Shown: positions 1 through 7,116 of the stretch, in pieces
Numbering within the stretch: position 1 is the first letter of the stretch
How the letters are laid out: each line of letters begins with the position of its first letter
Source of the DNA: Betaproteobacteria bacterium
GTDB taxonomy: Bacteria > Pseudomonadota > Gammaproteobacteria > Burkholderiales > SG8-39
Reading direction: 5' to 3'
Length of the DNA: 9,073 nucleotides
NCBI GenBank assembly: GCA_011391185.1
Contig: JAABRB010000121.1
Coordinates: 1-9,073 of the forward strand
Translations under genes and position numbers: made by a program
Notes under the pieces: model-generated
What the model was told of the DNA's origin: nothing
Seen by the model: only the letters and a program-made list of their open reading frames with translations
The model's database searches: none

Positions 1-262
1 CCTGGTCCTCGTCGCTCGCCGAGAGGAAGAGAATCGGAAGCCAGTCCGCTCCGCCGAGCGTTCGCAGTCGACGCGCGACCGCGTAGCCGTCCATGTCCGG
101 CATCGTGACGTCGAGCAGGATGAGATCGGGGCGCTCGCGGACGAAGTGCTCGATCGCCTCGTTACCGGAGCCGGCGCTCACGGGAGCGTGACCGAGGCGC
201 TTGACCATCGCCTCGAGCGCCGCGCGGATGGTCCGGGAGTCGTCGACGATGAGGATTTTCAC
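1..262 (-). CDS. Response regulator receiver domain (partial, C-terminus off the left edge)
   Basis: This is the N-terminal part of a CheY-like receiver, which accepts a phosphoryl group from a histidine kinase in the cytoplasm. From the GTG start at 262, 87 codons are visible. The protein opens VKILIVDDS, giving the acidic Mg-binding pair D7/D8. The predicted phosphoacceptor is D51 in LLDVTMPDMDGY, and the conserved Ser/Thr switch lies in LFLSAS (S81 or S83). The conserved lysine and any output domain lie outside the window. The start is supported by GGAG five bases before the GTG and by the receiver fold beginning immediately. The peroxiredoxin gene lies 82 bases upstream on the same strand, so co-transcription is possible. 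The wording after the switch residue (SASDEDQ) resembles receivers fused to GGDEF, HD-GYP or phosphatase outputs, but that is inference. Confidence 0.93.
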   Translation of the reverse strand, partial: MKILIVDDSRTIRAALEAMVKRLGHAPVSAGSGNEAIEHFVRERPDLILLDVTMPDMDGYAVARRLRTLGGADWLPILFLSASDEDQ

Positions 263-327
263 GCGCGCTCCGTGCAGTGCCGTGACTCGCCGGCGCCGCC
301 GGGGCGTTCGATCAAGAGCCCGTGGCG

Positions 328-342
328 CGGCACGCCGTGCCG
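328..342 (-). terminator. Small hairpin just after the peroxiredoxin stop (weak terminator candidate)
   Basis: CGGCAC (328-333) and GTGCCG (337-342) form a perfect 6 bp stem around a 3-base loop, starting two bases past the peroxiredoxin stop codon. No T-tract follows on the minus strand, so it is a poor intrinsic terminator. It may instead attenuate or protect the transcript end, or be chance in GC-rich DNA. Confidence 0.2.
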
Positions 343-344
343 GA

Positions 345-848
345 TCAGAGCTGCGCCAGCATGGCCTCGGCGCCGGAGACCTCGAACTTTCCGGGGGCCT
401 CGATGTTCAGCTTCTTGACGACGCCGTCCTCGACGAGCATCGAGTAGCGCCTGGCCCGGATACCCCATCCGCGGCCGGTCATGTCGAGCTCGAGGCCGAG
501 CTTCTTCGTGTAGTCAGCCTGGCCGTCCGCGAGCATGCGCACCTTGTCGACCGCCTTCTGGTCGCGCCCCCAGGCGCCCATGACCCAGACGTCGTTCACC
601 GAGATGCACCAGATCTCATCGACCCCCTTCGTCCGCAGAGCGTCGAAGTGCTGCACGTAGCCCGGTACGTGCTTTGCCGAGCAGGTTGGCGTGAACGCCC
701 CGGGCAATCCGATGATCACGATCTTCTTTCCTTTCGCGAGCTCGGCGACGCTGTGCTTGGTCGGGCCGATCGGGCAGCCGGGCTGCTCGATCTCGTTGTG
801 CTCCTCGACTTCGCCTTCGGGCAGGCGATCGCCGGCTTTGATGGGCAT
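345..848 (-). CDS. Peroxiredoxin, Prx5-like (AhpC/TSA redoxin family)
   Basis: This is a cytosolic thiol peroxidase of 167 residues that reduces hydrogen peroxide and organic hydroperoxides using a thiol donor. The peroxidatic cysteine is C56 in the Prx5-type motif PGAFTPTCS, with the active-site proline and threonine in place. R131, in GIRARRYSM, fits the conserved active-site arginine. Other cysteines are C25 (PGCPIGPT) and C81 (EIWCISVND). C25 may be a resolving or regulatory cysteine, but the sequence does not settle this. No glutaredoxin domain is fused, unlike the hybrid Prx5 proteins. The reading frame stays open 36 codons further upstream, but ATG at 848 is chosen because AAGGAAGG lies four bases before it and family homology begins at MPIKAGDRLP. 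The gene is divergent from the secretion ATPase and precedes the response regulator on the same strand. No signal peptide is visible. Confidence 0.95.
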   Translation of the reverse strand: MPIKAGDRLPEGEVEEHNEIEQPGCPIGPTKHSVAELAKGKKIVIIGLPGAFTPTCSAKHVPGYVQHFDALRTKGVDEIWCISVNDVWVMGAWGRDQKAVDKVRMLADGQADYTKKLGLELDMTGRGWGIRARRYSMLVEDGVVKKLNIEAPGKFEVSGAEAMLAQL

Positions 849-852
849 TGGG

Positions 853-860
853 CCTTCCTT
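853..860 (-). promoter_or_regulatory. Ribosome binding site of the peroxiredoxin gene
   Basis: On the minus strand AAGGAAGG sits four bases before ATG at 848, with GGAA just further upstream. It is the strongest Shine-Dalgarno match in the window and fixes the 167-residue start over the longer open frame reaching 956. Confidence 0.8.
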
Positions 861-896
861 TCCGCTCCGGGAGGGGGATCGAGTCAGTCCGGGACG

Positions 897-925
897 AGAA
901 TGGCCGAACTCGCCGCCAAAGTCAA
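897..925 (-). promoter_or_regulatory. Candidate sigma-70 promoter for the peroxiredoxin gene
   Basis: On the minus strand TTGACT (925-920, five of six to TTGACA) is followed by a 17-base spacer and CATTCT (902-897). The -10 match is only three of six, so the call is tentative. It would give a leader of about 40 bases. No OxyR-like operator could be recognised by eye. Confidence 0.3.
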
Positions 926-955
926 AAACCGTCACGCTGGCTGCGCCAAAAGGCA

Positions 956-985
956 TTGAGACGACAGGGGGTTACGGGCTATAGT
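956..985 (+). promoter_or_regulatory. Sigma-70 type promoter for the ATPase / GGDEF-EAL operon
   Basis: TTGAGA (956-961) and TATAGT (980-985) each match the sigma-70 consensus at five of six positions, with an 18-base spacer. Transcription would start near 992, leaving a leader of roughly 19 bases before ATG at 1011. No clear Shine-Dalgarno sequence lies in that leader (the bases before ATG are CCCCGCTACGCTC), so translation of the first gene may initiate weakly or by another mode. Confidence 0.55.
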
Positions 986-1010
986 CGCCCGTCGTTTCCC
1001 CGCTACGCTC

Positions 1011-2810
1011 ATGGCCGTCGCCGCAGTCGCCAAAGAAGAACGCCACCTGACCCTGCAGGAGGTGGTGAGCGCGCTCGTCGCCGACGGGCTGGTCCCGCGC
1101 GAGGAGTGCGAGCGGCTCGTCGTCGAGCGGCGCATGCATCGCGGCGGCATCCACCCGCTGGTGGTCCTCGCCGACCAGAAGTGGAAATCGGCGGTCCCGC
1201 CCCACAAGCTGCTGCACATCGAGTCTCTCACCGAGTGGTACGCGGGAAAGTCCGGGCTACCGTACTTTCACATCGATCCCCTGAAGATCAATTTCTCGGC
1301 CGTGACGGAGATCATGTCGAGCGCCTACGCCGAGCGCTTCAAGATCCTCCCGGTCGAGGTCACCAGCAAAGAAGCGGTCATCGCGACTTCCGAGCCGTAT
1401 CTGCGCGAGTGGGAGCAGGAGCTCGCCCGGATCCTGAAGCTCGAGATCAAGCGGGTCTTCGCGAATCCGCTGGACATCAACCGCTACATCGTCGAGTTCT
1501 ACAACCTCGCGAAGTCCGTCAAGCGCGCGAACAAGGGTGGCGAGAGCCGCTCGGAGCTTGCGAACTTCGAGCAGCTCGTCGAGCTCGGCAAGTCCAATCG
1601 CCAGCTCGATGCGAACGACCAGCACATTGTCCACATCGTCGACTGGCTCTGGCAGTACGCCTTTGACCAGCGCGCGAGCGATATCCACATCGAGCCGCGC
1701 CGCGACCTGGGCAATGTGCGGTTCCGCATCGACGGTGTGCTGCACAGCGTCTACACCCTCCCGATGCCGGTCGTGGCGGCGATGACGAGCCGGATCAAGA
1801 TCCTCGGCCGGATGGACGTGGTCGAGAAGCGCCGCCCGCAGGACGGACGGGTCAAGACGCGCACGGCTGAAGGCCAGGAGGTCGAGCTGCGGCTCTCGAC
1901 GTTGCCGACCGCGTTCGGCGAAAAGCTCGTCATGCGCGTGTTCGACCCGGAAGTCCTGGTCAAGGACTTTACCGATCTTGGCTTCTCCGAGGAGGACAAG
2001 GCCCGCTGGCGCGAAATGACCGCGAAGCCCAACGGGATCATTCTCGTGACCGGGCCGACCGGCTCCGGCAAGACGACGACTCTGTACTCGACGCTGAAGT
2101 CGCTCGCGACTTCGGAAGTCAACGTCTGCACCATCGAGGACCCGATCGAGATGATCGAGCCGGCCTTCAATCAGATGCAGGTGCAGACCAACATCGACCT
2201 TTCGTTTCCGGAGGGCGTGCGTGCCCTGATGCGCCAGGATCCGGACATCATCATGGTCGGCGAGGTCCGCGATCTCGAGACGGCGGAAATGACGATTCAG
2301 GCCGCGCTCACGGGGCACCTGGTGCTCTCGACGCTGCACACCAATGATGCGGCTGCGGCGATCACACGGCTGCTCGATCTTGGTCTCCCGTCCTATCTGC
2401 TGAACGCCACCATCCTCGGTGTGATGGCGCAGCGCCTCGTTCGCACGCTTTGCCCGCAGTGCAAGGAGAAAGTGCCATTCGGTTCGGACCGCGCCGCGGA
2501 CGTGTCCTGGGAGGAGCTCGTTTCGCCCTGGAAGGCGCGTCGGCCGAGTCATATCTATCGTCCCGTGGGTTGTCTGGATTGCCGCATGACCGGATTCCGG
2601 GGTCGCAGCGGGATTTACGAAGTGATGCTGCTCTCTCCTGGCGTGAAGAAGCTGGTCGCCGGGCAGGCCGACCTCGGCCAGATTCGCGAGCTGGCCTACA
2701 AGGAAGGCATGAAGAGCCTGCGCATCAGCGGCGCCATGAAGGTCGCCGCGGGGCTCACCACGTTCGAGGAAGTTCTCAGGGCCGCCCCGCCCCACCAGCA
2801 GGAAACCTGA
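1011..2810 (+). CDS. GspE/PilB/PulE family secretion or pilus assembly ATPase
   Basis: This is a complete 599-residue cytoplasmic hexameric ATPase of the type II secretion / type IV pilus extension family. Residues about 15-165 form a T2SSE N-terminal (MshEN-like) region; the N2 domain has RASDIHIEPR (221-230) and RFRIDG (237-242). The motor core shows Walker A GPTGSGKT (348-355), Asp box TIEDPIE (374-380), Walker B PDIIMVGEVRD (411-421, with E418) and His box TGHLVLSTLHTND (434-446). Cysteines C481, C484, C521 and C524 make the CxxC...CxxC zinc site typical of GspE and PilB and absent from PilT retraction ATPases. All catalytic motifs are intact. No pilin, PilC/GspF or secretin gene is in the window, so this is an orphan copy and its apparatus is unknown. 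It starts the operon; the next gene begins 7 bases after its stop. Choosing between GspE, PilB and MshE needs phylogeny. Confidence 0.95.
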   Translation: MAVAAVAKEERHLTLQEVVSALVADGLVPREECERLVVERRMHRGGIHPLVVLADQKWKSAVPPHKLLHIESLTEWYAGKSGLPYFHIDPLKINFSAVTEIMSSAYAERFKILPVEVTSKEAVIATSEPYLREWEQELARILKLEIKRVFANPLDINRYIVEFYNLAKSVKRANKGGESRSELANFEQLVELGKSNRQLDANDQHIVHIVDWLWQYAFDQRASDIHIEPRRDLGNVRFRIDGVLHSVYTLPMPVVAAMTSRIKILGRMDVVEKRRPQDGRVKTRTAEGQEVELRLSTLPTAFGEKLVMRVFDPEVLVKDFTDLGFSEEDKARWREMTAKPNGIILVTGPTGSGKTTTLYSTLKSLATSEVNVCTIEDPIEMIEPAFNQMQVQTNIDLSFPEGVRALMRQDPDIIMVGEVRDLETAEMTIQAALTGHLVLSTLHTNDAAAAITRLLDLGLPSYLLNATILGVMAQRLVRTLCPQCKEKVPFGSDRAADVSWEELVSPWKARRPSHIYRPVGCLDCRMTGFRGRSGIYEVMLLSPGVKKLVAGQADLGQIRELAYKEGMKSLRISGAMKVAAGLTTFEEVLRAAPPHQQET

Positions 2811-2817
2811 GCGCGCC

Positions 2818-5800
2818 ATGGCGTCGGCGCCTTTGTCGAGCAACGGGCGTGTCGCGGTGGCTCCGGCGGGCGCGCGGGTCGGTTTGTATCGCGGACTTGC
2901 GCTCGCACTCGTCTATTTCGTGGTTGCCTGGCCCGCGCTTCGTCTGGCGGTTGTCCACGATGCCGCGCCGGTGATCGCTCCGGCAGCCGGGCTCGCGATG
3001 GCCGCGCTCGTGTGCTTCGGATGGCGGCCGGTATTCGGCGTCCTGGTCGGCGCGATCGGCGCGTACCTCGCGGCAGGCATCCCGGTGTGGGTGGCGATTC
3101 CGATGAGCGTCGGCAGCGCCTCGACCGCACTGGTCGGGGCCTGGCTGCTCAAGCGCGCCCCGGATTTTCGTCCCACCTTCGTGCGTGGCCGCGACGTCTT
3201 CATCTTCATTTGTCTGGCGGTCGTCTGCGCGCCGCTGGTCGGCGCATCGGTCGGAATCGGAGCCCTGTCGGCGAGCGGTCTGCTCGCCTCCGGTCAGACC
3301 GTGGCCGTGTGGTTTGCCCTCTGGGACGGCGAAGCGCTCGGGATACTTCTCGTGGCCCCGGCCGTTTTCGCCTGGGTAACACGGCCGATCCCGGACCGTC
3401 GCATGGCGGTGGTGGCGGCCTTTGCAGTATTGATCGCGCTCGCGCTGCACTTCGGCGCGCACCTGTTCAGCGCGCTGCTCGGCGCGGGAAATGGTCTGCC
3501 GGTGATCGCATTCGTCCTGGCACCGCTTGCCGTACTGCCCGCGATCCGGCTGTCGCTGCGGGAAGTGTCCACCTTCAATGCCACCGTGGCCGCGGTGTGC
3601 GTGCTCGGGATGATTGGTACCGGGTTGTCGCTCACGTCCAAACCGGCCTATGCCGACTTCGTGGCGCTGCAGGCGATGCTTGCGACGCTCGCACTGCTCA
3701 CCCTTTCGCTATCGGCTACCGGGGCGGCGGCCCGGGAGGCTCACGCGCGCATGCGCGCAAGCGAGGCGCGGTTCCGGAGCCTGACCGAGATGTCGGCCGA
3801 CTGGTACTGGGAGATGGACGATCAGCTGCGTTTCACCGCAGTCTCGGGCAAGGTGGAGTCGACGACGGGCGTGCCGCCGGAAGCGCTGATCGGCCGGACA
3901 CGCTGGGAAATGGAAGCGCTCACGACTGCCGACGGATCCTGGGACCGCCATCGCGCGGATATGGAGGCACACCGGTCGTTCCGGGATTACCCGGTTCGCC
4001 GCGCGCTGCCGGACGGAACTGTGCGGCACGCCGTGCTGAGTGGCGACGCAGTTCTGGACGAAGCGGGTCGGTTCCGAGGCTATGCCGGGGTGGGGCGGGA
4101 CGTGACCCACCAGGTGCAGTCCGAGCAGGCTCTGCGCGAATCGGAGCAGCTCTTCGCGCATCTCTTCGAATCGAACCCGCAGGCGATGGTGCTCATCAGG
4201 CTTTCCGACCATGTCGTCACCGAAGTGAATGTTGCCTGGAGCGCGCTCTCGGGCGTGTCGCGTGAAGAAGCCATCGGCCGCAACATCGCGGAACTCGATT
4301 TGCTGGAGAACCCCGAGGCGCGCGAGTTCGCGGCTCGCGAGCTGATGGCCCGAGGCTCCGTGACGGACGTCGAGTTCAAGTTTCGCCGGCGCGACGGTCG
4401 GGTTGCCGATGTGCTGTTCTCCGCGGCGGTCGTCGAGCTGGGCGGCGAGCGGTGCGCGATCGGCTCACTCGTGGACATCACCGCGCGCAACCTCGCGGAG
4501 CGTGAGTCGCGCGAGTCGCGCGGGCGCCTGGAGGCGATCTTCCGGGGCAGCCCGCAACCGCTCGCGCTTTCCTCCTTCGACGACGCCCGCATTCTGGACG
4601 TGAATGATGCCTGGGTGCGGACGTTCGGCTATCCGCGCGAGGAGATCCTGGGACGAAGCTTCGCCGACATCGGGTTATGGGAGGATCTCGACCAACGCAC
4701 GCGCATGTACGACACCCTGCGCGTGACCGGTTCGGTGCGGGAGGTCGAGTGCCGCTGGCGCAAGCGTTCCGGAGGGATCGCCGACGTCCTGTTCTCTGGC
4801 GAGCGCGCCGTTCTCGCGGGGGAGACGGTCCTGCTTTCGACATGCATGGACATCACGGAGCGCAAGCGCGCCGAGCACCTGCTGCTCGAATCCGAACGCC
4901 GCTTTGCCAGGATCTTCCATGCGAGCCCGGTCCCGGTCGTGATCAGCGCACCTTCGGACGGTCGCTGCCTCGAGGTGAATCAGGCGTGGAGCGACTTCTT
5001 TGGCTATTCGAAGCAGGAAGTGATCGGCCGAACGTCGTTGGAGCTCGGCATCTGGGTCACGCCAGCCGACCGAAACCGCCTTGTCGAGGCGCTTGCCAGC
5101 GGAGAATCGGTGCGCAACGCCGAGTACCAGGTGCGCAAGCATTCCGGCGAGCTGGCGGACGTTCTTGTGTCCGCTGACATCATCGATCTGATGGGAGAGA
5201 AGAGGATACTGACATCGGTGATGGACATCACCGACTTCAGGCGCATCGAGCGGCAGCTGCAGGCGAGCGAGCGGCGGTTCCGCGACTTCGCAGACGCGGC
5301 CGGCGAGTATGTCTGGGAGACCGATGTCGACGGCCGCTACACCTATCTATCGAGCCGGGTCGAGCAGGTCCTGGGCTATGAGCGCGAGGAAATGTACGGG
5401 CGCAAGCCCACGGATTTCATGCCCCCGGGCGAGGTCGAGCAGATTCAAACCGCCCTCGGTGAGACCGTTGCGAAAGGGGAACCCTTCCGAAACGTCGAGT
5501 TGCGGTCGCTCACGCGCTCCGGCAGCCTGGTCTGGCAGCTGGTCAGCGGTGTGCCGATCCGGGACGAGATGGGGCTCGTGCGGGGCTATCGCGGCACCGC
5601 GATGGAGATCACCGAGCGCAAGCGGGCGGAGCGGCGTATCGAGGAACTTGCGACGCGCGACCCGCTCACTGGTTTGCCGAATCGCCTGCTACTTGCGGAT
5701 CGCCTGGGCCAGGGTCTGCTCAGCGCGCAGCGCGGCGGCGATATGCTCGGCGTGCTGTTTGTCGATCTCGACCACTTCAAGAACATCAATGACACCCTCG

Positions 5801-6957
5801 GGCATCAGGCGGGCGACCTGTTGCTGAAAGAGGTGGCGCGGCGGCTGGGAGGGGTGGTGCGCAAGGGCGACACGCTGTCACGCCAGGGGGGCGATGAGTT
5901 CGTGATCGTTCTGGAAGGACTGAAGACGCCCGACGACGCCGGGCAGGTGGCGCAGAAAGTCCTGAACGCGCTCGCACAGCCCTGCGAGATTGAAGGCCAC
6001 AAGATCGTGACGTCGGGTAGCGTCGGGATCGCGATCTATCCGAGCGACGGCGCGGACGGCGCGACGCTGATGCGGCACGCCGACACGGCGATGTACGCGG
6101 CGAAGTCGAGCGGACGCAAGAATTTCCAGTTCTTCTCGGCCGACATGAACCTGCGCACGACCGAGCGGCTGCAGCTCGAGGAGACGATGCGGGGCGCCCT
6201 GGAACGGGGCGAATTGCGAGTGTTCTTCCAGCCGCGGGTCGACATCGCCAGCGGGCGGCTCACCGGCGCCGAGGCGCTTTTGCGGTGGGCGCATCCCGAG
6301 CACGGCCTCGTCGGGCCCGATCGGTTCATGCGCGTCCTCGAAGAGACCGGAATGATCCACACGTTCGGCGAGTGGGTTCTGCAGCAGGCGTGTAATCATA
6401 CGAAGGCCTGGAACGCGCTGCACGGGCCGCCGTTTGCAGTCGCGGTCAACGTGTCGCCCAAGCAGTTCAACCAGGCGCTCATCGGGCGAGTCAGCGACGC
6501 GTTGCAAATGAGCGGCCTGGAACCGGAGTTGCTCGAGATCGAGGTCACCGAGCGTGCGCTGATGCGCCACATCGAGGACAGCCGGTCCCTGACCAGGAAA
6601 TTGCGCGAGCTCGGCGTGCGTATCGTCGTGGACGACTTCGGGACGGGTTATTCCTCGATGAGCGAGCTGCGCAGGCTGGGCGTGCACGCGATCAAGATCG
6701 ATCGCTCGTTTGTGCGCCTGATGGGGACGAGCCAGGACGATCGCGTCGTCGTGCGCGCCATCATCGACATGGCGCGCAGTCTGCAGCTGGATACCGTTGC
6801 CGAGGGGGTGGAGCGGGAGTCGGAGCTGCACCTGCTGCGCGACATGGGGTGCAACGAGTACATGGGTAATCTGCTGCTGCCGCCGGTTCCGGCCGGCGAG
6901 TTCGAACGCGCGATGCTGCGCACGGCGAGCATCTTCGCGTTTCCGCGGCGGGGGTGA
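2818..6957 (+). CDS. MASE1 - five PAS - GGDEF - EAL membrane cyclic di-GMP protein
   Basis: This 1379-residue inner-membrane protein makes and/or degrades cyclic di-GMP. Residues about 22-305 are a MASE1 sensor with roughly eight to ten membrane segments and the family-like stretch WDGEALGILLVAP (169-181). Five PAS domains follow, at about 316-437, 440-560, 566-686, 690-810 and 814-940. The GGDEF domain (about 943-1108) has RDPLTGLPNR, metal-site DLDHFKNIND (983-992), an intact GGDEF at 1024-1028 and an RxxD inhibitory site at 1015-1018. The EAL domain (about 1114-1365) has EALLRW (1152-1157), N1211, EVTER (1242-1246), DDFGTGYSS (1272-1280), K1293 and AEGVE (1328-1332). The usual QGxxF segment reads MGNLL (1349-1353), so the conserved glutamine is lost and hydrolysis is uncertain. 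Cyclase activity is predicted. The start is 7 bases after the ATPase stop; AGGAAA at 2800-2805 is a rather distant ribosome site. The ligands of the PAS domains are unknown. Confidence 0.95.
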   Translation: MASAPLSSNGRVAVAPAGARVGLYRGLALALVYFVVAWPALRLAVVHDAAPVIAPAAGLAMAALVCFGWRPVFGVLVGAIGAYLAAGIPVWVAIPMSVGSASTALVGAWLLKRAPDFRPTFVRGRDVFIFICLAVVCAPLVGASVGIGALSASGLLASGQTVAVWFALWDGEALGILLVAPAVFAWVTRPIPDRRMAVVAAFAVLIALALHFGAHLFSALLGAGNGLPVIAFVLAPLAVLPAIRLSLREVSTFNATVAAVCVLGMIGTGLSLTSKPAYADFVALQAMLATLALLTLSLSATGAAAREAHARMRASEARFRSLTEMSADWYWEMDDQLRFTAVSGKVESTTGVPPEALIGRTRWEMEALTTADGSWDRHRADMEAHRSFRDYPVRRALPDGTVRHAVLSGDAVLDEAGRFRGYAGVGRDVTHQVQSEQALRESEQLFAHLFESNPQAMVLIRLSDHVVTEVNVAWSALSGVSREEAIGRNIAELDLLENPEAREFAARELMARGSVTDVEFKFRRRDGRVADVLFSAAVVELGGERCAIGSLVDITARNLAERESRESRGRLEAIFRGSPQPLALSSFDDARILDVNDAWVRTFGYPREEILGRSFADIGLWEDLDQRTRMYDTLRVTGSVREVECRWRKRSGGIADVLFSGERAVLAGETVLLSTCMDITERKRAEHLLLESERRFARIFHASPVPVVISAPSDGRCLEVNQAWSDFFGYSKQEVIGRTSLELGIWVTPADRNRLVEALASGESVRNAEYQVRKHSGELADVLVSADIIDLMGEKRILTSVMDITDFRRIERQLQASERRFRDFADAAGEYVWETDVDGRYTYLSSRVEQVLGYEREEMYGRKPTDFMPPGEVEQIQTALGETVAKGEPFRNVELRSLTRSGSLVWQLVSGVPIRDEMGLVRGYRGTAMEITERKRAERRIEELATRDPLTGLPNRLLLADRLGQGLLSAQRGGDMLGVLFVDLDHFKNINDTLGHQAGDLLLKEVARRLGGVVRKGDTLSRQGGDEFVIVLEGLKTPDDAGQVAQKVLNALAQPCEIEGHKIVTSGSVGIAIYPSDGADGATLMRHADTAMYAAKSSGRKNFQFFSADMNLRTTERLQLEETMRGALERGELRVFFQPRVDIASGRLTGAEALLRWAHPEHGLVGPDRFMRVLEETGMIHTFGEWVLQQACNHTKAWNALHGPPFAVAVNVSPKQFNQALIGRVSDALQMSGLEPELLEIEVTERALMRHIEDSRSLTRKLRELGVRIVVDDFGTGYSSMSELRRLGVHAIKIDRSFVRLMGTSQDDRVVVRAIIDMARSLQLDTVAEGVERESELHLLRDMGCNEYMGNLLLPPVPAGEFERAMLRTASIFAFPRRG
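4138..5262 (+). repeat. Three tandem 375-base coding repeats (central PAS domains)
   Basis: Three consecutive units of exactly 125 residues encode PAS domains 2 to 4 (4138-4512, 4513-4887, 4888-5262). Landmarks recur at exactly 125-residue steps: (E/D)VN at 469, 594 and 719; GR at 487, 612 and 737; SV at 514, 639 and 764; ADVL at 530, 655 and 780; DIT at 553, 678 and 803. There are no insertions or deletions between copies. The DNA has diverged, so the duplication is old or under selection for length. Confidence 0.85.
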
Positions 6958-6979
6958 GGGTAGGTAGGGGTGACGAGGA

Positions 6980-7076
6980 ACCACCCCGCCGGCTCCGCCG
7001 GCACCCCTCCTTGAAAAGGAGGGGATTTCCGGTCTTTCCCCCCTTCGAGGGGGGGCTGCGAAGCAGCCGGGGTGGT
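6980..7076. repeat. 97-base palindromic (REP/BIME-like) element between convergent genes
   Basis: The element is bounded by a perfect 9-base inverted repeat, ACCACCCCG (6980-6988) and CGGGGTGGT (7068-7076). Inside are four hairpins in order: GCCGGC-TCC-GCCGGC (6988-7002); CCCCTCCTT-GAA-AAGGAGGGG (7004-7024); a C6-rich stem with a TCG loop (7038-7054); and GGCTGC-GAA-GCAGCC (7054-7068). Read inward from either end, both halves give terminal repeat, GC hairpin, then C-tract hairpin, so the element is two inverted copies of a unit of about 45 bases. This matches the layout of bacterial interspersed mosaic elements. No transposase is encoded. The rest of the 159-base gap (6958-6979 and 7077-7116) holds nothing recognisable. 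Confidence 0.75.
7004..7054. terminator. Paired strong hairpins, possible bidirectional terminator
   Basis: The 9 bp stem at 7004-7024 and the 7 bp stem at 7038-7054 lie between the 3' ends of two convergent genes (stops at 6957 and 7117). Their stability would favour stopping or stabilising transcripts from both sides. Neither is followed by a good T-tract, so the function is inferred from position. Confidence 0.35.
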
Positions 7077-7116
7077 GAGTGCCTAGCGTCTCATTCTGCT
7101 TTCGGCTCCGCACCCC

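Noticed and set aside
849..956. N-terminal extension of the peroxiredoxin to the first ATG at 956
   Set aside because: The extension matches no family sequence and would read through the strong ribosome site AAGGAAGG at 853-860; ATG 848 is better.
201..959. Plus-strand open frame of 252 codons over the receiver and peroxiredoxin genes
   Set aside because: It is antisense to two recognised genes and has no domain of its own.
1257..2843. Long minus-strand open frame of 528 codons opposite the ATPase gene
   Set aside because: It is antisense to a gene with all catalytic motifs intact; its product is rich in Arg, His and Asp with no recognisable domain, as expected for a shadow frame in GC-rich DNA.
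3012..4265. Plus-strand open frame of 417 codons overlapping MASE1 and PAS1
   Set aside because: It is in a shifted frame within the MASE1-PAS coding sequence, with arginine- and glycine-rich shadow composition.
6980..7076. Closely spaced repeats considered as a CRISPR array or a tRNA-like structure
   Set aside because: There are only two inverted halves, no direct repeats with unique spacers, no cas genes and no cloverleaf or anticodon arm.
5878..7113. Minus-strand open frame of 411 codons opposite GGDEF-EAL
   Set aside because: It begins in the palindromic gap and runs antisense to the clearly coding GGDEF and EAL domains; its composition is low complexity and no motif is seen.
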